Assembly: GCF_001700965.1 (NCBI RefSeq)
Contig: NZ_CP016756.1
Coordinates: forward strand, 1,612,001-1,676,000
Origin: Stenotrophomonas nitritireducens
Lineage (GTDB): Bacteria; Pseudomonadota; Gammaproteobacteria; Xanthomonadales; Xanthomonadaceae
DNA length: 64,000 nt
Direction: 5' to 3'
The notes beneath the pieces are model-generated. The model was not told the origin of the DNA, did no database searches, and was given only the letters and a program-made list of their open reading frames with translations. Below, in pieces: positions 1-9,007 of the stretch; positions within the stretch are counted from its first letter, which is position 1; each line of letters begins with the position of its first letter. Position numbers and translations under genes: made by a program.

Positions 1-261
1 GGCCTGGGTTACTACGAGTCGAACTTCAGCAACGAGAAGATCGACGGCCTGAGCGATACCGGCAACCACGTTGGCGTTGAAACCGCCAAGGGCGCGATCG
101 GCACCGTCGGCGTTGACATGAACATCAACTCCACCTGGTTTGCCCGTGCTGACGCGCGTTACATGCACGCCCGCCCGGACCTGCGCGTTGCTGGCCAGAA
201 CGCGGGTGAGCTGAAGCTGGATCCGTGGACCGTTGGTTTTGGTATCGGCGCACGCTTCTAA
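1..261 (+). CDS. OmpW-family outer membrane protein, C-terminal part
   Basis: The window opens inside this gene; 86 residues and the TAA stop are present. The visible part ends in alternating beta-strand sequence (DARYMHARPDLRV, then LDPWTVGFGIGARF) and finishes on Phe, the usual terminal residue recognised by the BAM complex. The phrase GTVGVDMNINSTWFARADARY resembles the last strands of OmpW, an eight-stranded barrel thought to pass small hydrophobic compounds. A strong hairpin terminator follows. The family call is inference from the C-terminus only; another small porin is possible. Confidence 0.7.
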   Translation, partial: GLGYYESNFSNEKIDGLSDTGNHVGVETAKGAIGTVGVDMNINSTWFARADARYMHARPDLRVAGQNAGELKLDPWTVGFGIGARF

Positions 262-294
262 GCGGCGCTGATCCGGATACAACGTAGAAACGAA

Positions 295-328
295 AACACG
301 GGCCGCTTGCGGCCCGTGTTTTTTTTGC
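295..328 (+). terminator. Rho-independent terminator of the OmpW-like gene
   Basis: A perfect GC-rich hairpin (AACACGGGCCGC, loop, GGCCCGTGTT) is followed by an unbroken run of eight T, 34 bases after the stop codon. Confidence 0.9.
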
Positions 329-340
329 GTGTGCGGTAAA

Positions 341-465
341 GCCCCCCTCTCCCCAACCCCTCTCCCGCAAGGGGAGAGGGGCTACAGCTGCAATTGCAGT
401 TGCAGTTGCATATGGTTCTTGCTGTGCTTGAAGCCCCTCTCCCCTTGCGGGGTGAGAGGGGCAGA
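341..465. repeat. Pair of CTCTCCC-type palindromic repeats
   Basis: Two copies of a palindrome built on CCCCTCTCCC...GGGAGAGGGG lie about 60 bases apart, separated by a CAATTGCAGTTGCAG stretch. The same palindrome recurs near 9.6-10.5, 16.0, 39.7-39.9, 53.5 and 56.2 kb. The rest of this intergenic stretch (466-578) shows nothing recognisable. Confidence 0.7.
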
Positions 466-578
466 TTGCGAACCATAGGTTCGCTGCCCCTCGAACGGCC
501 TTGCGCCAGCGCAAGGATCGGGGCGCGGAGCGGGGGCTGGGGAGAGAGGTTGGGCAGAGCAGAAATCACTCAACCACC

Positions 579-1340
579 CTACGGACTACCGTCATCGCTC
601 CACTGCAGCGCCAGATAATCAAAGTTCTGCTGCAGGCGCGGCTTTACCACGTCGAAGAACGGCGACACGTCGAAGTCGCGCGGGGTGTAAAGGCTGTAAT
701 TGCGGATATGCAGGATTTCCCGGCTCTGCTCGGCACCGCCGGCCTGCGCGGACACCGTTTCGATCTCCGGCAGGATCGGGTATCGGATCGACTCGAATGC
801 CTGTGCCAGCAGGGTTGAACAGATCGCCTTGGTCGGCTCGCCACTGCCCAGCGCAATCAGCCGCCGCCGCAGGTGACCGGGCACCGGCGGCTGCCGGATC
901 AGGTAGCGCGCCAGGTCGAAGACGTTCTTCAGGTCATAGCTGTAGCCCAGGCGGGCACGCAGGAAGCCGATCAGCTGATCCACCACCAGCGGCGTGAGTC
1001 CTTGTGGGCGGCAGATGCGGGTGTGCTGGTCGGTGAACTCACTCAACGGGATGCGGCGTACCCCCTGCTCCACATCCACATCGATCAGCATCGGCTGCGG
1101 CTTTCCACCCTCCAGCAGCGGCTCTTCGCCGATGTACAGCGCCGCATGCGACCAGGTGGACTGGGTCAGGTATTTGATGGCGGTGGAGAAACGACTGTTG
1201 CCTTCCACCAGCAGCACATCGCCGCGCCGCAGCGTGCGCAGCAGCAGTGCCGGCGCGCTGGTCGAGGGCCGCATCTGGTGGCGGCGCGGCTGGGCAAGAA
1301 AGTGCGCCAGCCTGCGCCCGAAAAACCGCAGCAAACCCAT
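579..1340 (-). CDS. YiiX/YebB-like permuted NlpC/P60 (papain-like) hydrolase
   Basis: 253 residues. The core reads LLRTLRRGDVLLVEG at about residues 34-48, then STWSHAALYIGE near 63-74, the arrangement of the permuted papain-like amidase group that includes YiiX and YaeF, with the catalytic His in WSHAALY and a Cys in the later KAICSTLLAQAF segment. Such proteins are thought to cleave peptidoglycan-type or acyl bonds; the substrate is unknown. The start is placed at ATG 1340; a TTG lies one codon upstream. No signal peptide is clear, although the N-terminus (LLRFFGRRLAHFL) is hydrophobic and basic. Confidence 0.7.
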   Translation of the reverse strand: MGLLRFFGRRLAHFLAQPRRHQMRPSTSAPALLLRTLRRGDVLLVEGNSRFSTAIKYLTQSTWSHAALYIGEEPLLEGGKPQPMLIDVDVEQGVRRIPLSEFTDQHTRICRPQGLTPLVVDQLIGFLRARLGYSYDLKNVFDLARYLIRQPPVPGHLRRRLIALGSGEPTKAICSTLLAQAFESIRYPILPEIETVSAQAGGAEQSREILHIRNYSLYTPRDFDVSPFFDVVKPRLQQNFDYLALQWSDDGSP

Positions 1341-1407
1341 CAACGCTCTCCGCCTGTGCCCGCGTCAGACTAGCCGGGACCGGCCCCTTCCGCCATCGGT
1401 TGCAGAC

Positions 1408-1971
1408 TCAGCGCGGGCTGCGGTCGAACCCACGGTAGCGCTGATGATGGCGCACCCTGCGCCGCAGCAGCCAGGCATACATGCCCGCGTACCCAAGCAG
1501 CAGCGCCGCCATCGCCAGCAGGCCCGCATGGCTGAGCCAGCCCGACTCCGGCCAGGGCACGCCGTTCACCGAGGCCTGCCATCCCTGCACCATGCCGGCA
1601 ACTACCCGCACCACGATCATCGCGGTCAGCGCCAGCACCAGCCAGGTATTGGGTTTGTAATGCAGGGTTTCCGGGCCAGGCTCGAAGCGCGTCAGGAAAT
1701 GGCCCAGTACGCCGACCAGCAGGCCCGCCAGCCAACCCAATGCGGCATAGGCCCAGGCGCCGGTCCACCAGAAGCCGGCTATGCCGACGAACACCGCGAA
1801 CAGGCCGGTGGACACCAGCGTCGCCCAGAAGTTGAAGCTGATCAGCCAAGGCCGTGCCTGCCGCCGCGCACCGCCGCTGCGGACGCGTTGCCACAGCGAT
1901 AGCGGCATCAACAGCAACATGATGGCAACGAATACCAGTATTGCCAGTGGCAGTGCGAACAGCAGCGGCAT
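1408..1971 (-). CDS. Predicted inner-membrane protein, five transmembrane segments
   Basis: 187 residues if started at ATG 1971, where a hydrophobic segment (PLLFALPLAILVFVAIMLLL) begins at once; upstream in-frame ATGs lie in repeat-like DNA and are less likely. Four further hydrophobic stretches follow (FNFWATLVSTGLFAVFVGIA, AYAALGWLAGLLVGVLG, TWLVLALTAMIVVRVVAGM, LLAMAALLLGYAGMYAWLL). A basic C-tail RRRVRHHQRYRGFDRSPR probably faces the cytoplasm. It recalls DUF1453-type membrane proteins, but I cannot assign a function. It lies 67 bases downstream of the YiiX-like gene's start, on the same strand. Confidence 0.6.
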   Translation of the reverse strand: MPLLFALPLAILVFVAIMLLLMPLSLWQRVRSGGARRQARPWLISFNFWATLVSTGLFAVFVGIAGFWWTGAWAYAALGWLAGLLVGVLGHFLTRFEPGPETLHYKPNTWLVLALTAMIVVRVVAGMVQGWQASVNGVPWPESGWLSHAGLLAMAALLLGYAGMYAWLLRRRVRHHQRYRGFDRSPR

Positions 1972-2025
1972 GGAGGGCTGATCCTTGAATGCAGGATCAA
2001 AGATTACGCCAGAACCCAGCCCGCA

Positions 2026-2225
2026 GTGCCGAGCCATGTTCGGCAAGGGGCTTTCCCGGCTATCCATCAGCTTTTGTGGGAGCGGCATAAGCCGCGAAGC
2101 TCATAGACCTTCAGGTTGCGGGCGTGCCGGCAATTCCAATAATGCCAGCTTCGCGGCTTATGCCGCTCCCATACGCGCGATGGATTCGTTCGGTGAGCCC
2201 CTCTGCCGAGCATGGCTCGGCACTA
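2026..2225. repeat. Nested SMAG/REP composite element
   Basis: GTGCCGAGCCATGTTCGGCA (2026-2045) and its inverted partner TGCCGAGCATGGCTCGGCAC (2204-2223) bracket an inverted pair of a second palindrome, GTGGGAGCGGCATAAGCCGC (from 2076) and its reverse complement (2148-2174). The block is symmetrical and fills the gap between the membrane-protein gene and metQ. Confidence 0.8.
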
Positions 2226-2234
2226 CATTGGGGC

Positions 2235-3029
2235 TTAGAAGGCTGGCAGCACTGCACCCTTGTACTTCTGCTCGATGAAAGCCTTCACTTCGGGGCTGTT
2301 CAGGGCCTTGGCCAGCTTCTGCACGCGGGCGTCGTCCTTGTTGTCCGGGCGCGCCACCAGGAAGTTGACGTAGGGCGAATCGCTGCTTTCAATCGCCAGC
2401 GCGTCCTTGGTCGGGTTGAGGCCGGCATCCAACGCGTAATTGGTGTTGATCAGGGCCAGATCGACCTGGTCCAGCACGCGCGGCAGCATCGCCGAATCCA
2501 GCTCGCGGAACTTGAGCTGCTTCGGGTTCTCGGTGATGTCACGCTGGGTGGACAGCGCGTTGCTCGGATCCTTGAGCTTGATCACGCCAGCCTTGTCCAA
2601 CAGGATCAGCGCGCGGCTGTTGTTGCTGGGGTCGTTCGGGATCACCACGTCGGCGCCGGCCGGCAGCTCGGCCAGCGACTTGAAGCGGCGCGAATAGGCA
2701 CCGAACGGTTCGATATGCACGCCGGTGACGGTAACCAGATCGGTCTTGCGGTCCGCGTTGTAGGCCTTCAGGTAAGGCTCGGTCTGGAAGTAGTTGGCGT
2801 CCACCTGCTTCTGCACCAACTGGTCGTTGGGCTGCACGTAGTCATTGAACACGCGCACGTCGAGCGTGACGCCTTCCTTCTCCAGCAGCGGCTTGACCAC
2901 CTGCAGAATCTCGGCGTGCGGCACGGCGGTGGCGGCAACCACGAGCTTGGATTCGTCGGCGGCAGGCTTGGCGCAGGCCGACAGGGCCAGCACGGCGGCA
3001 ACCAGGGGAAAGGCAAGCAGCTTGTTCAT
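2235..3029 (-). CDS. metQ: D-methionine ABC transporter substrate-binding lipoprotein MetQ
   Basis: 264 residues, normal for NlpA/MetQ lipoproteins. A signal peptide ends in the lipobox LSAC (Cys19). The mature protein carries family hallmarks: VAATAVPHAEIL, VRVFNDYVQPNDQL, DANYFQTEPYL, VHIEPFGAYSRR, VVIPNDPSNNSRAL and LINTNYALDAG. It captures L/D-methionine in the periplasm and delivers it to MetNI. It is the last gene of metNIQ, 80 bases after metI. The order metN-metI-metQ matches the E. coli operon. The SMAG/REP composite just downstream may stabilise or end the transcript. Confidence 0.96.
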   Translation of the reverse strand: MNKLLAFPLVAAVLALSACAKPAADESKLVVAATAVPHAEILQVVKPLLEKEGVTLDVRVFNDYVQPNDQLVQKQVDANYFQTEPYLKAYNADRKTDLVTVTGVHIEPFGAYSRRFKSLAELPAGADVVIPNDPSNNSRALILLDKAGVIKLKDPSNALSTQRDITENPKQLKFRELDSAMLPRVLDQVDLALINTNYALDAGLNPTKDALAIESSDSPYVNFLVARPDNKDDARVQKLAKALNSPEVKAFIEQKYKGAVLPAF

Positions 3030-3109
3030 CGGTAACAGATCCCGTGGGGAAGGATGGTGGTCATACGCTAACAGGCCCGCACGCTGCGTGCTGGCCTGCA
3101 GTCATTCCA

Positions 3110-3802
3110 TTACTTGCGGCTGTAATGCGTGACCAGGCGATCGCCCAGCATCTGCAGCAGCTGCACCAGCACCAGCAGCAGCACCACCGTGACCAGCGCC
3201 ACGTCGGTATGCGAACGCTGGTAGCCGTCGCGGAAGGCCAGGTCGCCCAGGCCGCCGGAACCGATCGCACCACCCATCGCGGTGAAGCCGATCAGCGCGA
3301 TGGTGGTGACGGTGGCGCCGGCGATCAGGCCCGGCCGCGCTTCCGGCAACAGCACTTTGAAGACCAGCTGTCTGGTGGTCGCGCCCATCGCCTGGCTGGC
3401 TTCGATCACGCCGCGATCAACCTCACGCAGTGCGGTTTCAACCAGTCGTGCATAGAACGGCGCCGCGCCCACCACCAGTGGCAGGATCGCGCCGCGCACG
3501 CCCAGCGAGGTGCCCATCAGGCCCAGCGTCACCGGGATCAGCACGATCATCAGGATGATGAAGGGCACCGAGCGCAGCAGGTTCACCAGCAGCGCGGTGA
3601 TGCCGTACACCACCGGCTTGCGATGCAGCTGCGGCGAACCGGTCAGGAACAGCAGCACACCCAGTGGCAAACCAATCGCCAAGGTCAGCGGCAACGAACC
3701 GGCCAGCATCAGCAGGGTATCGATGGTGGCTTGGCCGATATCGGCCCACTTGCCGGCATCGAGATGACGGAAGAAGCCTTCCGCAGCAGTTGCAATGATC
3801 AT
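3110..3802 (-). CDS. metI: Methionine ABC transporter permease MetI
   Basis: 230 residues with five to six hydrophobic segments. The permease EAA motif is seen as [22 protein letters not shown] around residues 145-166, followed by [31 protein letters not shown], which is strongly conserved in MetI. It forms the membrane channel of the methionine importer and couples to the ATPase MetN. Its ATG overlaps the metN stop by four bases (ATGA), so the two are probably translationally coupled. Confidence 0.95.
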   Translation of the reverse strand: MIIATAAEGFFRHLDAGKWADIGQATIDTLLMLAGSLPLTLAIGLPLGVLLFLTGSPQLHRKPVVYGITALLVNLLRSVPFIILMIVLIPVTLGLMGTSLGVRGAILPLVVGAAPFYARLVETALREVDRGVIEASQAMGATTRQLVFKVLLPEARPGLIAGATVTTIALIGFTAMGGAIGSGGLGDLAFRDGYQRSHTDVALVTVVLLLVLVQLLQMLGDRLVTHYSRK

Positions 3803-4806
3803 CGGCGCAGCTCCTCTACGTGCACACCGGCGGCGACGAAGGCCGCCTGCGCGGCGTTCTGGTCGCCGCCTACAAGGGCAACGGTCAGCTGGCCGTAGGG
3901 CGTGTCCTTGATCCGGTCGATACGGCCGGTAAGGATGTTGTAGTCCACCCCGGTGTCGCGGGCGATCTGCCCCAGCAACGGGTCGTAGGTACTGTCACCG
4001 AGGAAGGTCAGGCGCACGATGCGGCCGCCGACCGCAGCGTAATCGCGGAGCTGCTCGCCTTCGTCCACATGTTCGGATTCACTGACAAAGCGGCGCGTGG
4101 TCGGGTGCTGCGGATGCAGGAACACTTCGGTTACCGGCCCCATTTCGACCATATGGCCGGCATCGAGCACGGCGACACGGTCGCAGACGCGGCGGATCAC
4201 ATCCATTTCGTGGGTGATCAGCACGATGGTCAGGCCCAGGTCGCGGTTGATCTTGCCCAGCAGGGCCAGCACCGAGGCGGTGGTCTGCGGGTCCAGCGCA
4301 CTGGTGGCTTCGTCGCACAGCAGGATCTGCGGGCGCGTGGCCAGTGCGCGGGCAATGCCGACACGCTGCTTCTGCCCACCGGACAGCTGCGAGGGGTATT
4401 TGGCCGCATGCGCTTCCAGCCCGACCATGCGCAGCAGCTCGGCCACGCGTGCATCGATCTCGGCCTTGGGCGTGCCCGCCAGTTCCAGCGGGAACGCCAC
4501 ATTGGCGGCCACGGTACGCGCCGACAACAGGTTGAAGTGCTGGAAGATCATGCCGATGCGCCGGCGCAGCGCGCGCAGGTCGTCGGCTGGCAGCGCGGTG
4601 GCGTCCTGGCCATCAATCAACACGCGGCCGCCGCTGGGCTCTTCGAGCCGGTTGATCAGGCGGATCAGGGTCGACTTGCCGGCACCGGAGTGGCCGATGA
4701 TGCCGAACACTTCGCCGGCCTGGATCTTCAGGTCGAGCGGATGCAGCGCGGTGATCGCGCGGCCGTCGACGGCATAGGACTTCTGCAGGTGCTGGAACTC
4801 GATCAC
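3799..4806 (-). CDS. metN: Methionine ABC transporter ATP-binding protein MetN
   Basis: 335 residues from a GTG at 4806. This start gives the family N-terminus (M)[10 protein letters not shown]; longer in-frame versions add low-quality sequence. Walker [10 protein letters not shown] is at residues 38-46, the signature LSGGQ at 141-145, Walker B ILLCDEAT at 161-168 and the switch His in LITHEMD near 199. The C-terminal 80 residues ([20 protein letters not shown]...) form the NIL domain, which in E. coli MetN binds methionine and inhibits transport. First gene of the operon. No MetJ box or S-adenosylmethionine riboswitch is apparent upstream. A possible -10 (TAAGAT, 4888-4893, minus strand) has no clear -35. 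Confidence 0.94.
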   Translation of the reverse strand: MIEFQHLQKSYAVDGRAITALHPLDLKIQAGEVFGIIGHSGAGKSTLIRLINRLEEPSGGRVLIDGQDATALPADDLRALRRRIGMIFQHFNLLSARTVAANVAFPLELAGTPKAEIDARVAELLRMVGLEAHAAKYPSQLSGGQKQRVGIARALATRPQILLCDEATSALDPQTTASVLALLGKINRDLGLTIVLITHEMDVIRRVCDRVAVLDAGHMVEMGPVTEVFLHPQHPTTRRFVSESEHVDEGEQLRDYAAVGGRIVRLTFLGDSTYDPLLGQIARDTGVDYNILTGRIDRIKDTPYGQLTVALVGGDQNAAQAAFVAAGVHVEELRR

Positions 4807-4956
4807 TGCCAGGGTAACCGGGGGGCATAAGGAGGGGGCGTGCAGCCTAGCAGCGCCGGGCCGCCGGCGCGCGTGCCGCAAACCGGAATCTTATTCCTTT
4901 TGGTTCTAAGTGGACTGGATCGGTGCCGTAAGGTGGCGCTGCCTGCGGTGCTGTTT

Positions 4957-5369
4957 GTAGGAGCGGCGTCAGCCGCGAAGCAGGTGCACCACCAGATCGC
5001 TGCTTGGCTGTTCATCTGGCATCGGCAGCTTTGGGGCTGATGTTGTTTGGGTTTGCCAGGAAAGCCCCTGCCGAGCATGGCTCGGCACTACCCCCTCCCT
5101 TCGGCGCAGCCAAGGGGGTGAAGAAGGCCCGTTTGCGCGCCACTGGCGCGCGGCCTGATGAACGACCGAAGGCTGTGCCTTCGGGCCGGACGGGTTGGGG
5201 AGAGGTTGGCTTTGAGGCATTTCCGGCAGTGTCAGCTTCGCGGCTGACGCCGCTCCCACAAGCGTTCTGCCCCCTCCCTTGCGCCAAAGGCGGAGGGGAG
5301 GGTTGGGGCGGGGTCGGCTCTAAGGCCTTTCCGACAGTGTCAGCTTCGCGGCTGACGCCGCTCCTACAA
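4957..5369. repeat. Cluster of REP and SMAG palindromes
   Basis: The gap between metN and the transporter gene holds GTAGGAGCGGCGTCAGCCGC (4957-4981), a SMAG copy TGCCGAGCATGGCTCGGCAC (5069-5091), and two inverted REP copies of the type GCTTCGCGGCTGACGCCGCT (5235-5262 and 5343-5369). Stretches between them resemble CCCCTCCCTT palindromes. No gene is supported in 4807-5398. Confidence 0.8.
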
Positions 5370-5398
5370 CAACATCGGCCCCTGCCCCGGCCGCTGGC

Positions 5399-6295
5399 TC
5401 AGGGGTGATCGATCTGGTCCGGTCGCTGCGCCCGTTGCACCCGCTCGCGGTGCAGCAGGTACAGGCCGCTGGCGACGATGATGCTGGCGCCTATCCAGGT
5501 CCAGCGGTCAGGCAGCTTCTGCCACAGCAGCACGTCCCAGCCGATCACCCAGACCAGGCCGGTGTACTCCAGCGGCGCGATCATCGACGCTTGGCCCAGC
5601 TGGAAGGCACGGGTCAGCGCGATCTGGCCCAAGGCGCCGGCCAGGCCCATGCCGGCGATGAGCGCCGCGTGCTTCCATTGCAGCGGCTGCCATTGCGGCC
5701 AGGCCAGCAGCCCCGCCCCCACCGCCATGATCAGCAGGAACCAGACCACCATTGATTGCGGGGTATCCGTACGGGTGAGCAGGCTGACCGTTACCGCAGC
5801 AATCGCGTAGGCCGTTGCCGCCAGCAGCACCATCAGGCCCGGGAAGGAAATGAAACCGTCCACGCCTGGGCGCAGCACCACCAGCACGCCAACCAGGCCG
5901 ATGCCGATCGCCACCCAGCGCCGCGGGCCCACGTATTCGCCGAGCAGGGGCACCGACAGCGCGGCCACCAACAAGGGCGCGACAAAGTAGATGGTATAGG
6001 CGGTGGACAGTGACAGCGTCCGCAACGCATACACAAAGCAGCCGATCATCACCATGCCGAGCACGCCGCGCAGCAGGTGCAGGCCCCAGCGCACCGGGAT
6101 GATCGAACGCGGGCCGGCCGTGGCCAGCACCCACACCAGCACGAACGGCAGCGAGGCCGCGCCACGCAGCATGGTGACCTGCAAGGTTGGATAGCTGCTG
6201 GACAGCATCTTCATGCCAGCGTCCATGCAGGAGAAGAAAGCAACGGCGGCCAGCATCCAGACAATGGCACGCACAGGGGATTTGGTAGGCGACAT
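5399..6295 (-). CDS. EamA/DMT-superfamily inner-membrane transporter
   Basis: 298 residues with ten predicted transmembrane helices arranged as two EamA repeats, the normal size for this family of exporters of metabolites and amino acids. Repeat one starts AIVWMLAAVAFFSCMDAGMK and contains LRGAASLPFVLVW and STAYTIYFVAPLLVAALSVPLLGE; repeat two contains MGLAGALGQIALTRAFQLG, SMIAPLEYTGLVW and WTWIGASIIVASGLYLLHRE. These are the usual proline/glutamate positions at the ends of helices 4 and 9. The substrate cannot be told from sequence. It is divergently arranged to the serine hydrolase gene starting at 6388. Confidence 0.88.
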   Translation of the reverse strand: MSPTKSPVRAIVWMLAAVAFFSCMDAGMKMLSSSYPTLQVTMLRGAASLPFVLVWVLATAGPRSIIPVRWGLHLLRGVLGMVMIGCFVYALRTLSLSTAYTIYFVAPLLVAALSVPLLGEYVGPRRWVAIGIGLVGVLVVLRPGVDGFISFPGLMVLLAATAYAIAAVTVSLLTRTDTPQSMVVWFLLIMAVGAGLLAWPQWQPLQWKHAALIAGMGLAGALGQIALTRAFQLGQASMIAPLEYTGLVWVIGWDVLLWQKLPDRWTWIGASIIVASGLYLLHRERVQRAQRPDQIDHP

Positions 6296-6387
6296 GCGCC
6301 CATTATCCGCTGCCGGCGCCCGGCTTGCAGACTGTCACCACTAATGGTCGATGCTATGTTCTGGCCATCTCCAGCCAGGTCCGGAAC

Positions 6388-7506
6388 ATGCGCAAGTCAC
6401 TGAACACCCCAGCTGCCACGCCCCGCCTGCTGCGTTTCGCCCCGCTGCTGCTCGCTGTAGTGCCCTGGATTGCCACTGCCGCGCAGGCGCCCAGCGCGGA
6501 AGCGCTGGCACAGCTGGATGGTTTTGCGCTGGGGCTGCAGGCCGCCGGGCAGTTCTCGGGCACGGTATTGATCGCCAGCGGCAATGATGTGGTGTTCGAG
6601 AAAGCCTATGGCGTGCGCGATGAGCAGCAGGAAACGCCGCTGCAGGTGACCGACCGCTTCAACCTGGCTTCGGCCGGCAAGATGTTCACCAGCGTGGCGA
6701 TCCTGCAGCAGATCGCTGCCGGCCGCCTCAGCCTGGACAGCAAGGTCGGTGAGGTGCTCAAGGACTACCCCAACCGCCCGTTCGCCAATGAGGTGAGCGT
6801 GCGCCAGTTGCTGACACACAGCGCCGGTGCGGGTGATATCGACGAGCTGTTCGGCGCCGAGCACGATGCCGATCGCGCGCGGCTGCGCAGCCTGGAAGAG
6901 ATGGTTGCACTGCATGCCGGGCGCGCACCGGAGTTCGCGCCCGGCAGCGCGCAGAAGTACGGCAACTTTGGCTATCTGGTATTGGGACGGATGCTGGAAG
7001 TGCTCTCCGGGCAGGACTTCGAGAGCTACATTCGCCAGCACGTACTGCAGCCGGCAGGCATGCAACAAACCGGTTTCGTGGATTGCGACGATCCCGCAGC
7101 CGATCTCGCCCGGGCCTATGTGGACGTGGATGGCAAGCGCGTGCGCAACTGCGCCACGCAACCCGGCCGCGGCCTGCCCGCCGGCGGCGAAGTGGGCAGC
7201 GCGCGCGACATGTTCCGCTTCGTGCAGACCTTGAACGCCGGCAAGCTGCTGCCGCCTGCACTGTTCGAGCAGGCCACCCGCACCCAGCGCGAGTTCATGG
7301 GCCTGGGCTTTTTCGCCACCGGCTACGGCAAGGACGTGCCGGCCCGCGACTTCCGCTGGGGTCATGGTGGCAGCACCGACGGTGTCTGCACCGACGTACG
7401 CCATTACCCCGCAACCGGCGAAACCGTGATTGTGCTGTCCAACAAGGATGCGCCGGCCTGTTTTGCGGTATCCGGCCTGCTGCATGCGCAATGGAAGCAG
7501 CCTTGA
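6388..7506 (+). CDS. Serine hydrolase of the beta-lactamase / penicillin-binding (class C) family
   Basis: 372 residues from ATG 6388, preceded by AGGT. A signal peptide (LLRFAPLLLAVVPWIATAAQA) ends near residue 34. The nucleophile motif S-A-G-K is at 95-98, the YxN-type motif Y-G-N at 191-193 and an HGG triad (RWGHGG) at 326-328. This fits class C beta-lactamase-like esterases/peptidases in the periplasm; the HGG instead of KTG is common among the esterase-like members, so resistance to beta-lactams should not be assumed. It ends 70 bases before the DUF2145 gene and may be co-transcribed with it. Confidence 0.85.
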   Translation: MRKSLNTPAATPRLLRFAPLLLAVVPWIATAAQAPSAEALAQLDGFALGLQAAGQFSGTVLIASGNDVVFEKAYGVRDEQQETPLQVTDRFNLASAGKMFTSVAILQQIAAGRLSLDSKVGEVLKDYPNRPFANEVSVRQLLTHSAGAGDIDELFGAEHDADRARLRSLEEMVALHAGRAPEFAPGSAQKYGNFGYLVLGRMLEVLSGQDFESYIRQHVLQPAGMQQTGFVDCDDPAADLARAYVDVDGKRVRNCATQPGRGLPAGGEVGSARDMFRFVQTLNAGKLLPPALFEQATRTQREFMGLGFFATGYGKDVPARDFRWGHGGSTDGVCTDVRHYPATGETVIVLSNKDAPACFAVSGLLHAQWKQP

Positions 7507-7576
7507 GCAAGCATGCCGGCAAAGGCCACCGACGGCTAACGAATATTTGCCAATCACCATGCAAGGATGCGCGCCG

Positions 7577-8452
7577 ATGAAACCTCGCACGACACTATTG
7601 CTGGCAGCCTCACTGAGCCTTGCCACCCTCACCGCCCCGGTATTCGCGCAACAGGCCTGCAGCCCGCGTTACCCGCCGCCGACCACCATTGCCGCGATGT
7701 TCGACATGGCCGCGGTCACCGCCGATACCCTCGATGCCCTGCCCGGCGTGGATGTGGTCCTGGCCGCGCGCGGTGGCCAGGATCTGAGCAAGTACGGCCT
7801 GCGTCACAGCCACCTGGCCTTTCTGGTCCGTAACGACAGCGGCAGCTGGGACGTGGTGCACCTGCTGAACCGCTGCAAGAGCGACAACTCGGACCTGTAC
7901 CGCGAAGGCCTGGTGAACCTGGTTGGCGAAAGCTCGATCACCACCGACCTGCGCGTGGGCATCCCCACGCCGGAAGTACGCACCGCATTGAAGACGCTGC
8001 TCAGCGGTGATGCGCGCAACGCGCGCGCCCTGCATGAGCCGCGCTACAGCATGCTGGCTTACCCGGGCAGCAGCGAGTACCAGAATTCCAACCAGTGGAT
8101 TCTGGAAGTCACCGCAGCGGCAATGGCCAAGGCGGCAGGCGAACCGACTCTGGACAACCGCGATACCGCCCTGGCCTGGCTCAAGCAGAAAGGCTATACG
8201 CCCACGCGCATGCACATCGGCATCGGCAAGCGCCTGGGCGCGCGCTTCTTTGCCGACAACGTGGCAGTCACCGACCATCCGGCCAGTGAGCGCATTTCCG
8301 GCAACTACTCGGTGGTGACGGTGGAATCGGTCTTCGACTTCCTGCACCGCAGCGGCGCCCTGGAACGCGAACTCGCCGTTGCCCACCAGACCCCGGTGCC
8401 GGCCATGGCCGGCACGTCTTCCCCCTTACAACGACAGGAGTCCACCCCATGA
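7577..8452 (+). CDS. DUF2145 family secreted protein
   Basis: 291 residues from ATG 7577, preceded by AAGGA. A cleavable signal peptide (TLLLAASLSLATLTAPVFA) ends before QQACSPRY. The body contains KYGLRHSHLAFLVRND, VVHLLNRCKSDNSDLYREGL and SNQWILEVTAAAMA, matching the DUF2145 proteins common in Xanthomonadaceae and other proteobacteria. HSHLAF and the Asn/His-rich later part are reminiscent of NlpC/P60-like folds, but no enzyme activity is established. Its stop overlaps the next ATG by four bases, so it is coupled to the paralogue pair that follows. Confidence 0.8.
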   Translation: MKPRTTLLLAASLSLATLTAPVFAQQACSPRYPPPTTIAAMFDMAAVTADTLDALPGVDVVLAARGGQDLSKYGLRHSHLAFLVRNDSGSWDVVHLLNRCKSDNSDLYREGLVNLVGESSITTDLRVGIPTPEVRTALKTLLSGDARNARALHEPRYSMLAYPGSSEYQNSNQWILEVTAAAMAKAAGEPTLDNRDTALAWLKQKGYTPTRMHIGIGKRLGARFFADNVAVTDHPASERISGNYSVVTVESVFDFLHRSGALERELAVAHQTPVPAMAGTSSPLQRQESTP

Positions 8453-8976
8453 AGCATCTGCTCAAGAGCAGCGCCCTCGCCTTTGCCCTCGCCGCCAGCC
8501 TCGGCCTGGCGCCCGGCCAGGCAGGTGCTGAAGGCTTCAACCTCAATGGCTCGCAGGCCTCGATGCTGGTGACCGGCTCCAGCGTGGTGATGGTTGTTTC
8601 CGGGCCGATCTTCCTGTCCGCCGCCGGTGTGCGTGGCGCGGCCGACATGTCCAAGGAATCCAGGGAACGTCGCGAGGAAAAGCGCCGCATCAGCGCCGGG
8701 CCATTGCCCGACCTGGAAGTGAAGTCGATTGAAACCGCCACCGACGGCGGCCGCCGCGTGACGCTGGAAGATCCGGCCAATGCCGAGAACCGCGCCACCC
8801 TGCAATGGCCCAAGCGCGAGGACGACCCGGCCGCGGGTTTCAACGTGGGTGCCAAGATCGCCTTCCAGCCCAGCCCGCAGGGCGCGGGCTGGATGCTGCG
8901 CAATCCCGAAGGTGCGGCGCTGGCCTTCGTGCCGACCATCGAGGCGGTGGATGAAAGCCGCACCCGCACACTTTGA
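8449..8976 (+). CDS. Secreted protein of unknown function, first of two tandem paralogues
   Basis: 175 residues. Signal peptide LLKSSALAFALAASLGLAPGQAGA, then a hydrophobic Gly/Ser stretch (SMLVTGSSVVMVVSGPIFLSAAG) that could be a second membrane segment. The C-terminal part shares with the next gene the pattern RISAGPLPDLEV, TDGGRRVTLEDP, WPKREDDPAAGF, FQPSPQGAGWMLR and ALAFVPTIEA. Its start overlaps the DUF2145 stop, which links the function of the two. I do not recognise the family beyond this local duplication. Confidence 0.75.
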   Translation: MKHLLKSSALAFALAASLGLAPGQAGAEGFNLNGSQASMLVTGSSVVMVVSGPIFLSAAGVRGAADMSKESRERREEKRRISAGPLPDLEVKSIETATDGGRRVTLEDPANAENRATLQWPKREDDPAAGFNVGAKIAFQPSPQGAGWMLRNPEGAALAFVPTIEAVDESRTRTL

Positions 8977-9007
8977 TCATTGTCCTGACGTCGCTGAGGA
9001 GCTCCCC

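Noticed and set aside
4807..4960. S-adenosylmethionine riboswitch or MetJ box upstream of metN
   Set aside because: No matching stem pattern and no AGACGTCT repeats are present.
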